A stretch of DNA of 64,000 bases from Paraburkholderia caribensis (GTDB lineage: Bacteria > Pseudomonadota > Gammaproteobacteria > Burkholderiales > Burkholderiaceae): contig NZ_CP026103.1 of assembly GCF_002902945.1 (NCBI RefSeq), forward strand, positions 868,001 to 932,000, given 5' to 3'. The notes under the pieces were generated by a model, which was given only the letters and a program-made list of their open reading frames with translations, did not search any database and was not told the DNA's origin. Both the position numbers and the translations under genes were made by a program. Positions 25,135-33,953 of this stretch are shown here, in pieces; position 1 is the stretch's first letter; every line of letters starts with the position of its first letter.

Positions 25135-26238
25135 ATGGCAGACACCATGCCCCGCGTCGGGGCCGCAATTGCACGGCAGCAAATCGAGGTCATTCTTGAA
25201 GCTTGGGGCATGTCGCCCGGGCAGGTCGTGGCTTCCGCCGACATCCTGATCGATTCCGATCTGAAGGGCATCGACTCGCACGGCATCTCGATGCTGATGT
25301 TCTACGACCAGTTGTATCGCGCCGGTCAGATCGACATGAAGGCAAGCGCGCGCATCGTGCGCGAGACCGCGACTACCGCGCTGATCGACGGCAATGCGGC
25401 GATGGGACACCCCACGTCGCGCATGGCGATGGAACTGGCCATCGAGAAAGCGCTGGCGTGCGATATGGGCGCGGTCTCCGTGTTCAACTCACAGCATTTC
25501 GGCGCGGCGGGCTACTACGCTGAAATGGCGGCTGAACGCGGACTGATCGCGATGGTGTCGTGCTCGACCCGGCTTGCAACGGTGGTGCCGACTTTCGGGG
25601 CCGAGCCGATGCTCGGCACCAATCCGTTCGCCTTTGCCACGCCGGCCGGCCGTCATCCGCCCGTCATTCTCGACATGTCGACCAGCGTGGTCGCGTCGAA
25701 CAAGGTCAAGGTGTACGCGTTACAGGGCAAGCCGTTGCCACCGGGCTGGGCGCTCGACGCGAACGGCAACCCGCTGACCGATTCGGCTGAAGCTTACCGG
25801 CTGCTTTTCGAGCGCCTGGGTGGCGGCCTCGCGCCGTTGGGCGGCGACGGCAAGACGCTCGGCGGTCACAAGGGCTACGGCCTCGGTTTGTTCGCGCAGA
25901 TTTTCGGGAGCACGCTGGGCGGCGGTTCGTTTTCGCCTGTGCGCAACCGCACGCAAAAAAGCGCCGAGCCGGACAACATCGGCCATTTCTTCCTTGCCAT
26001 GAATCCGGCGGCGTTCCGTCCCATCGAGGAATACTACGCTGACCTCGATGCGGTAATCGACGCGCTGCGCGAAAGCCAGCCCGCCGACCCGTCTCAACCA
26101 GTATTGATCCCAGGGGACCCTGAGCGTCTCACACGCATCGAGCGCAGCGCGGAGGGCATTCCGATACCCGATTCATTGCGCGAGAAGATCCGCGAGGTCG
26201 CACAGTCCGCGGGCGCGCCTTTCCTGCTGACTGTTTGA
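25135..26238 (+). CDS. Ldh2/YlbC-type malate/lactate/ureidoglycolate dehydrogenase family
   Basis: The protein has 367 residues. Family markers: SDLKGIDSHGISML with the catalytic-region His, NSQHFGAAGYYAEMAAERGLIAMVSCST, PMLGTNPFAFATPAG and ILDMSTSVVASNKVKVYA, then GHKGYGLGLFAQIFGSTLGGG. These NAD(P)-dependent enzymes interconvert 2-hydroxy and 2-oxo acids. In this context the enzyme could oxidise a hydroxy-acid intermediate before the RraA-like step. It lies 74 bases after the carrier gene and 106 before the KGSA dehydrogenase gene, all on the same strand. Confidence 0.92.
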   Translation: MADTMPRVGAAIARQQIEVILEAWGMSPGQVVASADILIDSDLKGIDSHGISMLMFYDQLYRAGQIDMKASARIVRETATTALIDGNAAMGHPTSRMAMELAIEKALACDMGAVSVFNSQHFGAAGYYAEMAAERGLIAMVSCSTRLATVVPTFGAEPMLGTNPFAFATPAGRHPPVILDMSTSVVASNKVKVYALQGKPLPPGWALDANGNPLTDSAEAYRLLFERLGGGLAPLGGDGKTLGGHKGYGLGLFAQIFGSTLGGGSFSPVRNRTQKSAEPDNIGHFFLAMNPAAFRPIEEYYADLDAVIDALRESQPADPSQPVLIPGDPERLTRIERSAEGIPIPDSLREKIREVAQSAGAPFLLTV

Positions 26239-26344
26239 GTTTGAGTCGCGGGCTGAATCTCGCGACCCTGACAATGGCGGCGCGCGCAGCGCGTAGACCT
26301 GCGAGCGCTGCTTACCATGCCAATTACAACGAGCACAACACCAA

Positions 26345-27946
26345 GTGACAGCACCCATTCTCGGCCACAACTACATCGGCGGCCAGCGCAGCGCGCGTGG
26401 CGATATCCCGCTGCACAGTCTCTCGGCATCGACCAGCGAAGCTTATCCCGTGGCTTTCTCTCAGGCGACCGACGCTGAAGTCGACGCGGCCGTGGAGGCC
26501 GCGGCGGCAGCATTTCCGCGTTACCGTGCACTGCCCGCGACCGCTCGTGCGGATTTCCTGGACGCGATTGCGGCGGAGATCGACGCATTCGGTGACGATT
26601 TCATCGCCGACGTGATGCGCGAAACCGCTTTGCCGACCGCGCGTATCGTCGGTGAACGGGCGCGTACCAGTAACCAGATGCGGCTCTTCGCCAAGGTTTT
26701 GCGCCGGGGTGATTTCTACGGTGCGCGCATCGACCAGGCGTTGCCCGAACGGCAACCACTGCCGCGGCCCGATCTGCGGCAATACCGGATCGGCGTCGGC
26801 CCGGTCGCGGTGTTCGGCGCGAGCAATTTTCCGTTGGCGTTCTCCGTTGCCGGCGGCGATACTGCCGCCGCGCTGGCTGCCGGCTGCCCGGTCGTGGTCA
26901 AGGCGCACTCTGGCCATCTGGTGACGTCGGAGCGCATGGCGGATGCAATCGAGCGCGCGATTCGACGTACCGGCATGCAGGCAGGCACCTTCAACATGAT
27001 CTATGGCGAGCGCGTCGGTGCGCGCCTCGTGCAGGCGCCTGGCATTCAGGCGGTTGGCTTCACCGGTTCGCTGAGCGGCGGCCGGGCGCTATGCGAGCTT
27101 GCGGCCGCGCGCGAACAACCCATTCCGGTGTTCGCGGAGATGTCGAGCGTCAATCCGGTGTTTGTGCTGGAGGGCGCCTTGCGGGAGCGCGGCGAGGCGC
27201 TTGCCGATGAACTGGCGGCCTCGGTCGCGACCGGCTGCGGCCAGCTGTGCACAAGCCCCGGTCTGGTGCTCGGCGTACGTTCGCCGCGATTCGGGGCATT
27301 CATAAACAGCCTCGGCAAGGCAATCGAGCGGCAGGTGCCGCAGACCATGCTGAATCCGGGCATCTTCGCCAACTTCCGCGCGGGCATCGAACGCGCGTCG
27401 AATCACGCAGGTATCACCTTGCATACAGCTGCGCAAGGTGAAAGTCAGCAAGCCACCGCGCAGCTGTTCATCGCCGATGCCGCGTTGCTGTTCGATCCGG
27501 GCCGGCCACTCGAAGAAGAAATCTTCGGACCGGCCACGATCGTGGTCGAACTCGACAGCGCGGAACACCTGCTGCGCTTCGCGTCGGCGATGCGCGGCCA
27601 GTTGACGGCCACGCTGCTCGCGTCGCCCGGCGATTTGCAGTCGCACCGCACGCTGATCGAACGGCTCGAAGAAAAGGCTGGCCGTCTGCTCGTGAACGGC
27701 TATCCGACCGGCGTCGAAGTGTCGGACGCGATCGTCCATGGTGGACCGTGGCCCGCCACATCCGATGCGCGCGGCACCTCGGTCGGCACGCTCGCCATCG
27801 ACCGCTTCCTGCGGCCGGTGTGCTATCAGAATTACCCGGACGAACTGCTGCCGGACGCGCTGAAGAATGCCAACCCACTCGCGCTGATGCGGCTCGTCGA
27901 TGGAGAAATGACGCAGCGTCCGCTCGACGGTCCGAGCGCTCGCTGA
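26345..27946 (+). CDS. 2,5-dioxopentanoate (alpha-ketoglutarate semialdehyde) dehydrogenase
   Basis: The protein has 533 residues, longer than usual ALDHs and fitting the KGSADH group used in pentonate, aldarate and hydroxyproline catabolism. Motifs: PVAVFGASNFPLAFSVAGGDTAAALAAGCPVVVKAHSGH, FTGSLSGGR, the Glu in FAEMSSVNPV and the nucleophile Cys in ATGCGQLCTSPG, then EEEIFGPATIV. It oxidises 2,5-dioxopentanoate to 2-oxoglutarate. GTG 26345 is the apparent start. A chemoreceptor starts 11 bases after its stop, so the two are very probably co-transcribed. Confidence 0.92.
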   Translation: MTAPILGHNYIGGQRSARGDIPLHSLSASTSEAYPVAFSQATDAEVDAAVEAAAAAFPRYRALPATARADFLDAIAAEIDAFGDDFIADVMRETALPTARIVGERARTSNQMRLFAKVLRRGDFYGARIDQALPERQPLPRPDLRQYRIGVGPVAVFGASNFPLAFSVAGGDTAAALAAGCPVVVKAHSGHLVTSERMADAIERAIRRTGMQAGTFNMIYGERVGARLVQAPGIQAVGFTGSLSGGRALCELAAAREQPIPVFAEMSSVNPVFVLEGALRERGEALADELAASVATGCGQLCTSPGLVLGVRSPRFGAFINSLGKAIERQVPQTMLNPGIFANFRAGIERASNHAGITLHTAAQGESQQATAQLFIADAALLFDPGRPLEEEIFGPATIVVELDSAEHLLRFASAMRGQLTATLLASPGDLQSHRTLIERLEEKAGRLLVNGYPTGVEVSDAIVHGGPWPATSDARGTSVGTLAIDRFLRPVCYQNYPDELLPDALKNANPLALMRLVDGEMTQRPLDGPSAR

Positions 27947-27957
27947 GGGTGTACACG

Positions 27958-29490
27958 ATGCCAAAATTGTCCATACGCGCGCGACTTGGCGTGGCGATAT
28001 TCCTGCTCTCGGTGCTGCTGATCGTTATCGGCGCGCTCGGCGTGACGGGTATGGCGCGCAGCAACGACGCCAACCGCGAGACGTACGAAAACCGGCTCGC
28101 CAGCACACGGCTGATCGGCGACGCCGAACTGTCCATCAGCCGCGAGCGGACGACCATCGACCGGATCGCATTCGATCCCACAGCACCGACCGTCGACAAA
28201 GACGTGGCCACCTACCGCATGCTCAAGGGGCAAGGCATGGAGGCCTGGACGCGATATCTGGCTCTGCCCGCCACGTCGACTGAAAGCAGCCTTGCTGCTG
28301 TGGTCAACGCAAAGCGCAGCCAGGTGCAAAATGACCTTGATGCTTTCGCGGATTCGGTCAAGGGTATGGACGGCACGGCAGTCAAACTCGCGTTGAAGAA
28401 AATCGCTTTGGCCAATACCGACTATGTCACGGCCAGCGCGAATCTGAAGCAGTTTCAGCGCGACGAAGCGAAGGCGCGGTACGCGGGTGCAGAAGCCGGC
28501 TTCCGGCTTTTTCGCGCAATAACGGCCGGCACCGTCGTGCTCGGCCTGCTCGCCGGCGCGTTAACGTTCAAGTCGCTGCGCCGCGCAATCAGCGGTCCGC
28601 TCGACGAGGCGCTGAAGCACTTCGGCCGGATCGCGGCGGGTGACCTGTCGCAACGAATCGAGATTCGCTCAAGCGATGAAATGGGCGCACTGCTACAGGG
28701 TCTTTCGCAAATGCGCGACGGTCTCGCAAACACAGTGAACGCTGTGCGCCGCGTGAGCGACACCATCGCAACGGCCGCGCAACAGATCGCCTCGGGCAAC
28801 CTCGATTTGTCTTCGCGCACGGAACAGCAGGCGGCGTCATTGCAGGAAACGGCGGCAAGCATGGAAGAGCTGACGGGTACGGTAAGGCAGAATGCCGAGA
28901 ACGCCTCCCAGGCGCTGATGCTCGCGACCAGCGCCACGGAAACGGCCCACCATGGCAGCACTGCCGTCGAGGGGGTGGTAGCGACAATGGCCGAGATCGA
29001 TCAAAGTTCTGCGCGCATCGGCGACATAATCGCGATCATCGAAGGCATTGCGTTTCAGACCAATATCCTTGCCCTCAATGCGGCTGTCGAAGCCGCGCGT
29101 GCAGGTGAGCAGGGGCGCGGATTCGCGGTGGTGGCCTCCGAAGTGCGAACGCTGGCGCAGCGCTCGTCGTCGGCGGCCAAGGAAATCAAGGAACTGATCG
29201 AGACGTCGAGCGAAAAAGTGCAGGCCGGAGGCACGCTGGTGAACCAGGCAGGCGGCCGCATGCAGGCAATCCTCACCAGTGTGAAGCGCGTGGCCGATAT
29301 CATGGGCGAGATATCGGCCGCTTCTTCCGAGCAAAGCTCAGGTATTGAACAGGTCGCTCTCGCGGTAGCGCAGATGGATACGGCGACTCAACAGAATGCC
29401 ACACTGGTCGAGCAGGCGGCGGCAGCGGCGCAGTTGCTCGAGCAACAGGCGGGGCAGTTGAAGGAAACGGTCGCGGTGTTTCGCTTCTAG
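27958..29490 (+). CDS. Methyl-accepting chemotaxis protein
   Basis: The protein has about 510 residues. A membrane anchor (about 9-32) is followed by a periplasmic four-helix-bundle-like domain (about 33-188), a second TM (about 190-210), HAMP (about 212-265) and a long cytoplasmic coiled coil. The signalling tip EGIAFQTNILALNAAVEAARAGEQGRGFAVVASEVRTLAQRS is intact, with methylation-type helices on both sides. There is no CheR/CheB-tethering pentapeptide at the C-terminus. It sits 11 bases after the KGSA dehydrogenase gene, so it probably senses the substrate or an analogue of the catabolic block. Confidence 0.95.
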   Translation: MPKLSIRARLGVAIFLLSVLLIVIGALGVTGMARSNDANRETYENRLASTRLIGDAELSISRERTTIDRIAFDPTAPTVDKDVATYRMLKGQGMEAWTRYLALPATSTESSLAAVVNAKRSQVQNDLDAFADSVKGMDGTAVKLALKKIALANTDYVTASANLKQFQRDEAKARYAGAEAGFRLFRAITAGTVVLGLLAGALTFKSLRRAISGPLDEALKHFGRIAAGDLSQRIEIRSSDEMGALLQGLSQMRDGLANTVNAVRRVSDTIATAAQQIASGNLDLSSRTEQQAASLQETAASMEELTGTVRQNAENASQALMLATSATETAHHGSTAVEGVVATMAEIDQSSARIGDIIAIIEGIAFQTNILALNAAVEAARAGEQGRGFAVVASEVRTLAQRSSSAAKEIKELIETSSEKVQAGGTLVNQAGGRMQAILTSVKRVADIMGEISAASSEQSSGIEQVALAVAQMDTATQQNATLVEQAAAAAQLLEQQAGQLKETVAVFRF

Positions 29491-29579
29491 CAGGCGGTTG
29501 AAATACCTCTCGCGCACGTCATCCGCACGGGAGGGGTAAGCGTTGACACGAAGCATCGGACAACACTGAGGCTGAAGCG

Positions 29580-29708
29580 ATGCGCGGAGTGGACGGCCAT
29601 ACCGGGTCGATGTTCACGATGTCCAGACGGGATGACTTCGTTTCGGCCAATCACCCGTTGCGACCGGTTCGGCTGAGATTGAGCGATTATCCGTCAGCAC
29701 GTAATTGA
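29580..29708 (+). mobile_element. IS5/IS1182-type transposase, N-terminal remnant
   Basis: The frame from ATG 29580 reads MRGVDGHTGSMFTMSRRDDF, then VSANHPLRPVRLRL, ending at TGA 29706-29708. This resembles the start of DDE transposases with the pattern MRGxDxxTxSLFTMxxLDDFVPxxHPLRxIR. Only 42 residues survive and similarity stops after PVR. The rest of the 29491-29863 gap shows no other feature I can name. Confidence 0.6.
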
Positions 29709-29863
29709 CCAGCATCGTTGAAGAGAATGCCCAAACACTCGAGCGCAACCAGGTTCGAGCGAGTCTCGTCACGCCAGGCTCTGCGAACTGCTCCCGCAGA
29801 GGCCGTCCATCTCAGCGACGGGCTCAAGGCCCGTCGCTTGAGGCAGATACAGGTGCGCCTGTG

Positions 29864-31207
29864 CTAGTGGTGTGCGTATAGCGGCAGGAATGGGTCTTTT
29901 GCTCGCGGTGAGCCTTCGCTCGATGGTCTCGGTTCACCGCCCGCCGCGACGGGTTGAGGACATTGTGGGATGTCAGTGCGGGGTGTCGCAAGACTCAGCA
30001 TCTTTGCGAAGTCGTCCGCAGCGCTCACACGCGCGGTCAAATTGAGCTCCCCGTTGAGACCGAGCAGCTTGTCCGTCGTCTTCAGAATCGACGTGTGGTC
30101 ATACTGCGAATGGTCAATGGTCCCGGCCGGAACGAAGGGGGAGACCACAATAGCAGGTACACGTACACCCAGCCTGTCAAAGCCGAAGTTGTGTGTCTTC
30201 AGGTGACCGTTCTCGGCCGAGCCGGGCGGTTTGGCAATGGGAGGTGTCACATGGTCAAAGAAGCCGCCGTGCTCATCAAAGACGATTAGCAGCACGCTGT
30301 TGGGCCAGAGGCTCGATTTGCTGATAGCGTCGTACACTTGCTTCACCAGCGCTTCTCCGCTGCGGACATCTCCGGCGGGATGCATCGAGTTGCCGTTGCG
30401 GAAGTCGTTCTTCGCATCGTACGTCGGTTCGATGTAGATGAATTTCTCGGTCAATGCGTTGTTGGCGAGCCGAGACATGAGCGTATCCATCCCGACGAAC
30501 CGGTTAAGGAGGTTTTGCATCCCGTGGATGCCGCGCGCCTGCGCGACGTCGCCCTGCACGATAAGCCAGTCCGACGCCTGTAGCTTTGAGAAAACCGTGC
30601 CATTCGGAAACGTGAAGAGTGGCGCGTTGAAGAAGATGGCTTCCACCACCTGCGCGTCGCTTGGCGAGTGGTCGAGTCCAGACGAGGTTCCGGCCACCGC
30701 AAAAAACCGATTTGGCCACGTCGGGCCCGGCATCGAGGCAAACCAGTTGTCGCACACCCCGAACTGGCTGGCCAGGAAATTCAGGACCGGAAGCTGGTCA
30801 GGTGTGAACGCGTTGAAGGCATCCCGCACTATGTCCGAATGGTCCTCATAAGTCGCGGCAAAACCTGTCGTTGAAGTGTCCGTTGCAAAGGGCGGATAGC
30901 CAGTGACGCCGCACACGAAAGAGTCATTGCGCACCGTATCTCCGCTGGCGACCTGCAGCCCACACAGCTGAACGCAGGCGTCTGTGAATTCGTGACCGGG
31001 GTCGAAGCCGAGGGCGTACGGAGCTCCCTTACCCAAAGTGTACGAAGTCCCGGTTCTTCCGAAGTTGACGATGGGAGTGGAGGGCAGTCCGTTGGCGGTT
31101 GTTGCCTCGCCCGTCGGTGTTTTGCCTGTCAGGTTGGACCACCCGAACACACTGTCATAAGAACGGTTCTCAAGCATGAGAACGAAAACGTGCTGTATTG
31201 CCGCCAT
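29864..31207 (-). CDS. Phospholipase C / acid-phosphatase-family phosphoesterase
   Basis: The protein has 447 residues. It has the metal and nucleophile motifs of the bacterial phosphatidylcholine-phospholipase C family: VFVLMLENRSYDSVFGW at the N-terminus, then DFASMPGPTWPNRFF-like NWFASMPGPTWPNRFFAVAGTS, and VLLIVFDEHGGFFDHVTPP. The protein begins at the first strand with no Tat or Sec signal, unlike typical PlcC/PlcN enzymes, so export would need another route or it acts inside the cell. CCGAGG lies about 8 bases before the ATG. No partner gene is adjacent. Confidence 0.88.
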   Translation of the reverse strand: MAAIQHVFVLMLENRSYDSVFGWSNLTGKTPTGEATTANGLPSTPIVNFGRTGTSYTLGKGAPYALGFDPGHEFTDACVQLCGLQVASGDTVRNDSFVCGVTGYPPFATDTSTTGFAATYEDHSDIVRDAFNAFTPDQLPVLNFLASQFGVCDNWFASMPGPTWPNRFFAVAGTSSGLDHSPSDAQVVEAIFFNAPLFTFPNGTVFSKLQASDWLIVQGDVAQARGIHGMQNLLNRFVGMDTLMSRLANNALTEKFIYIEPTYDAKNDFRNGNSMHPAGDVRSGEALVKQVYDAISKSSLWPNSVLLIVFDEHGGFFDHVTPPIAKPPGSAENGHLKTHNFGFDRLGVRVPAIVVSPFVPAGTIDHSQYDHTSILKTTDKLLGLNGELNLTARVSAADDFAKMLSLATPRTDIPQCPQPVAAGGEPRPSSEGSPRAKDPFLPLYAHH

Positions 31208-31489
31208 GTCTGACCTCGGAATGTTATTGCCCTGCGCCTTCCAGGTCGGCGCGCAGCCGATGAGGAATGGAACCCAGGCCGTTTTTGTTCAATTCGACTT
31301 CGCCCCAATTATTCTTGAGCTTGGCCGACTGAAACCTGTTTATTTATATGTGGATTACGCGAAAACGCAATGAGGAATAGGCTCGATGCGACGTGGTCCC
31401 GGTCAAAGTGGAAATGGCGCGCGGAGGCGTTCCAGCTCTGTGATGCGCAACGATCAAGAGCGTCGCCGTGAGTCGCGCGACGTGTTGTT

Positions 31490-31744
31490 TTACATGTGCG
31501 TAAAACCCGATTGCGCTTTGGCCGTCCGAATTGCTTCATCGAAAGACGAGGCGGTTGCCACATGGCGATGGTTCACCGTGACAAGCCATTGTTTGTCCCG
31601 CAGGCACCAGCGGATTTTTCCACTCTCCATCAATGCGGAGAACCATCGCCATACAGAGGCGTCCTCGGCGTTGGCGCATGCGGCGGCCAGTGTGCGAGCC
31701 TCGCGAAGGCGATGCGTATCGATTGTTTGTGAAGCGAGTTTCAT
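31490..31744 (-). CDS. Small hypothetical protein (84 aa)
   Basis: The product (MKLASQTIDTHRLREARTLA..., VWRWFSALMESGKIRWCLRDKQW) has a helical first half and a strand-rich, Trp-containing second half with normal composition. It starts 9 bases after the stop of the leftward Gfo/Idh dehydrogenase gene, so it could be the last cistron of that operon. I recognise no family with certainty, and its ribosome-binding site is weak. Confidence 0.55.
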   Translation of the reverse strand: MKLASQTIDTHRLREARTLAAACANAEDASVWRWFSALMESGKIRWCLRDKQWLVTVNHRHVATASSFDEAIRTAKAQSGFTHM

Positions 31745-31753
31745 TGCGGGTGC

Positions 31754-32734
31754 CTAACGGGTCGCATGCGACAGGATCTGGTCGATGACAAGCTGGTTTC
31801 CAAGCGAATTTTCCAGAGTGAATGCGATCGAATCACTGCGTCCAAGCAGGACAGAGCCGAAATTCTCGACCATCAACTGATACTGATCCACACCGCCGAA
31901 ATCGAACGTTTCGACAACGCCGCTGGCATCGGTACGCAGTCTGATTTTCGCGTCGGCATACACGCCCGCATTGAATGGCGCGTCCAGGGAAAGCCAGCCT
32001 TTGGAACCATGGAACACCATGTGTTGGCGCCGCGCAAGCTGCGTTCCGCAGTAGAAGTTCAGTCGAAAGCCCGGAAAGTCCAACGCGCAGATTGCAAGCT
32101 TGTCGGTGCCATAGCGCGGGTCGATGGTAATGTCGGCACGCACCGAGAGCGGTTCAAGGCCGGTTGCGATACGTGTTGTCACGACTGGGTAGACACCAAT
32201 GTCTCGCACGCCACCGCCGCCAAGCGCGAGGTCGTTCTTGAGGGCTGCGGGGTCGTCGTTGAAATACGTGAACGAGCCTTCCACGAGTTCGAGATTGCCG
32301 AGCGAACCGTCCGCGATCCGATCACGCACGAATGCCCATTGCGGATGATGCGCCACCATGAACGCTTCGGCGCATACGAGTCCGGTCGCATCGCGAAGCG
32401 TGATGAGTTCCTGAACCTGAGCGGCGTTCATCGCGATTGGCTTCTCGCACAGCACGTGCTTGCCCGCGAGAAGTGCCTTTTTGCACCACTCGAAGTGACT
32501 GGCCGTCGGCAACGGGATATACACGGCATCGACTTCTTTGCTCGCAATCACTTCCTCATAATTCGCGCACGAGGCAGCTATGCCGTGCTTTGCCGCGAAC
32601 GCTGCGGCACGCGCGCCATCGCGGGCAGCTACGCAGACTGCGCGGCCGTTGCTCGATCGCTCGATTGCGGGCACGACGAAATTGTCGGCGATTCTGGCGG
32701 CACCGAGCACGCCCCAGCGGATCATGTCCCTCAT
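31754..32734 (-). CDS. Gfo/Idh/MocA-family oxidoreductase
   Basis: The protein has 326 residues. The N-terminal Rossmann fold reads IRWGVLGAARIADNFVVPAI, then VDAVYIPLPTASHFEWCKKALLAGKHVLCEKPIAMN with the catalytic-type Lys (EKP). The C-terminal half has the alpha/beta substrate domain with GGGGVRDIGVYPV. ATG 32734 follows GGGAGGAGACAGCC; an upstream in-frame extension lacks character. These enzymes oxidise sugar or cyclitol hydroxyls, often at C3, with NAD(P). It is second to last in the leftward operon, 31 bases after the epimerase gene. Confidence 0.92.
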   Translation of the reverse strand: MRDMIRWGVLGAARIADNFVVPAIERSSNGRAVCVAARDGARAAAFAAKHGIAASCANYEEVIASKEVDAVYIPLPTASHFEWCKKALLAGKHVLCEKPIAMNAAQVQELITLRDATGLVCAEAFMVAHHPQWAFVRDRIADGSLGNLELVEGSFTYFNDDPAALKNDLALGGGGVRDIGVYPVVTTRIATGLEPLSVRADITIDPRYGTDKLAICALDFPGFRLNFYCGTQLARRQHMVFHGSKGWLSLDAPFNAGVYADAKIRLRTDASGVVETFDFGGVDQYQLMVENFGSVLLGRSDSIAFTLENSLGNQLVIDQILSHATR

Positions 32735-32765
32735 GGCTGTCTCCTCCCGTAATTGGTCAGCTTCA

Positions 32766-33617
32766 TTAACACACCGTCTGAAGCCGCTCCGCGCAGACGC
32801 GAAGTACCTCATCCGCGTCCCGACGCCACCAGTTCTCTTTCGAAAATATCTCGACCTCGACCAACCCATCGTATCCATTGCGTTCTATGCCTTCACGCAG
32901 TGCCGATAGGTCGACGACGCCGTCGCCCATCATGCCGCGGTCGAGCAGCAGGTCGCGCGTTTCGCGCAGCCAGTCGCATACATGGAACGCGAGAATCCGC
33001 TCGCTGCGGCCAGCCGCCGCGAGCGACGCCTGCAACGCGGGGTCCCACCAGCAGTGGTAAGCGTCGACAGCCACCCCGAGAAAGCCAGAGCGTTCGGGAT
33101 CGAGCGCGTCGCATATGTCGAGTGCCTGCGCGAGCGTGTTGAGCACTGCCCGGTCTGCCGCATACATAGGATGGAGCGGTTCGAGCGCGAGCGGGACATT
33201 GAACTCGCGTGCCGTTTCCAGCAACTCCTCGATGCCATCGGAGACCTGCGCGCGCGCTCCGCTCAAATCGCGGCTCCCTTCAGGCAAGCCGCCGATCACC
33301 ATCACGAAGCACCGTGCGCCGAGCGTTGCAGCATCGCGCAGGGCAGACTTGTTGTCATCGATGTTCGCTTTGAACTGCGCTCGCGTCGCAGCCGGCAAGT
33401 ATGTCGAACGGCAATAGCCGGTGACGGTCAGATCGAGCGCCTTGATCTGCTTCGCGATCCCGGCAACGTTCGCTTTCTCCACTTCATGACGCCATGGTGC
33501 GATGCCGCCGAATCCCGCGCTGGCGATCCGGTCAATCGTGCGGCTGAGCGATTCGCGGTGCCCGAGCGTTGCGGTGTTGATGGAGCAGAGGTCGAGTCTT
33601 CCTTTCAGGTTTCTCAT
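32766..33617 (-). CDS. Sugar phosphate isomerase/epimerase-family TIM barrel
   Basis: The protein has about 283 residues. The AP-endonuclease-2/xylose-isomerase-like fold is seen in LCSINTATLGHRESLSRTIDRIASAGFGGIAPWRHEV, the metal-ligand strands VPLALEPLHPMYAAD and VDAYHCWWDP, the His in AFHVCDW and the Glu in GLVEVEIFSKENWW. Relatives include IolE, hydroxypyruvate isomerase, 3-dehydroshikimate dehydratase and the C-O lyases paired with Gfo/Idh dehydrogenases. ATG 33617 lies inside the end of the Dabb gene. Pairing with a Gfo/Idh enzyme suggests oxidation and then epimerisation or elimination at the neighbouring carbon. Confidence 0.88.
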   Translation of the reverse strand: MRNLKGRLDLCSINTATLGHRESLSRTIDRIASAGFGGIAPWRHEVEKANVAGIAKQIKALDLTVTGYCRSTYLPAATRAQFKANIDDNKSALRDAATLGARCFVMVIGGLPEGSRDLSGARAQVSDGIEELLETAREFNVPLALEPLHPMYAADRAVLNTLAQALDICDALDPERSGFLGVAVDAYHCWWDPALQASLAAAGRSERILAFHVCDWLRETRDLLLDRGMMGDGVVDLSALREGIERNGYDGLVEVEIFSKENWWRRDADEVLRVCAERLQTVC

Positions 33618-33951
33618 GATTGTCCAGATTGATATCGAAGACGAGCAGTCCATGAACGCCGCCTTCCAGTGCTTCGATGAGCCGCGCAACGATCGCGCGA
33701 TGAGTCGGATGCGCGAGGTAGTTAAAACACTCGTCGCGGCTTTCGAAATCCATCATGAAGCCATCGGCAAGGTTCAGACCGTATCCTTCTGGCGAAATGT
33801 TTGGTCCGCATTGAAAGTTCGTAAATGCGATCTCAGGTATTTCCACAAGCCGCCTGATCTGCTCGAAGAAGGCGAGGCGACTGTGCGCCGCCACTTCACT
33901 GCGGAATCGGCATAGCACGATGTGTCGCACGGGCCCGTTTGAGTGGGTCAT
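33532..33951 (-). CDS. Dabb-domain protein (stress-responsive alpha/beta barrel)
   Basis: The protein has 139 residues. Residues about 8-105 show the Dabb pattern: VRHIVLCRFR at the start, then FTNFQCGPNISPEGYGLNLADGFMMDFESRDECFNYLAHPTHRAIV and a final VFDINL strand. Dabb proteins are small ferredoxin-like dimers; some are cyclases or aldolase-like enzymes. Its tail overlaps the epimerase gene by 86 bases in another frame, and the last 30 residues are Arg-rich without family character. It starts only 2 bases after the DUF993 stop. Confidence 0.85.
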   Translation of the reverse strand: MTHSNGPVRHIVLCRFRSEVAAHSRLAFFEQIRRLVEIPEIAFTNFQCGPNISPEGYGLNLADGFMMDFESRDECFNYLAHPTHRAIVARLIEALEGGVHGLLVFDINLDNHEKPERKTRPLLHQHRNARAPRIAQPHD

Positions 33952-33953
33952 GG

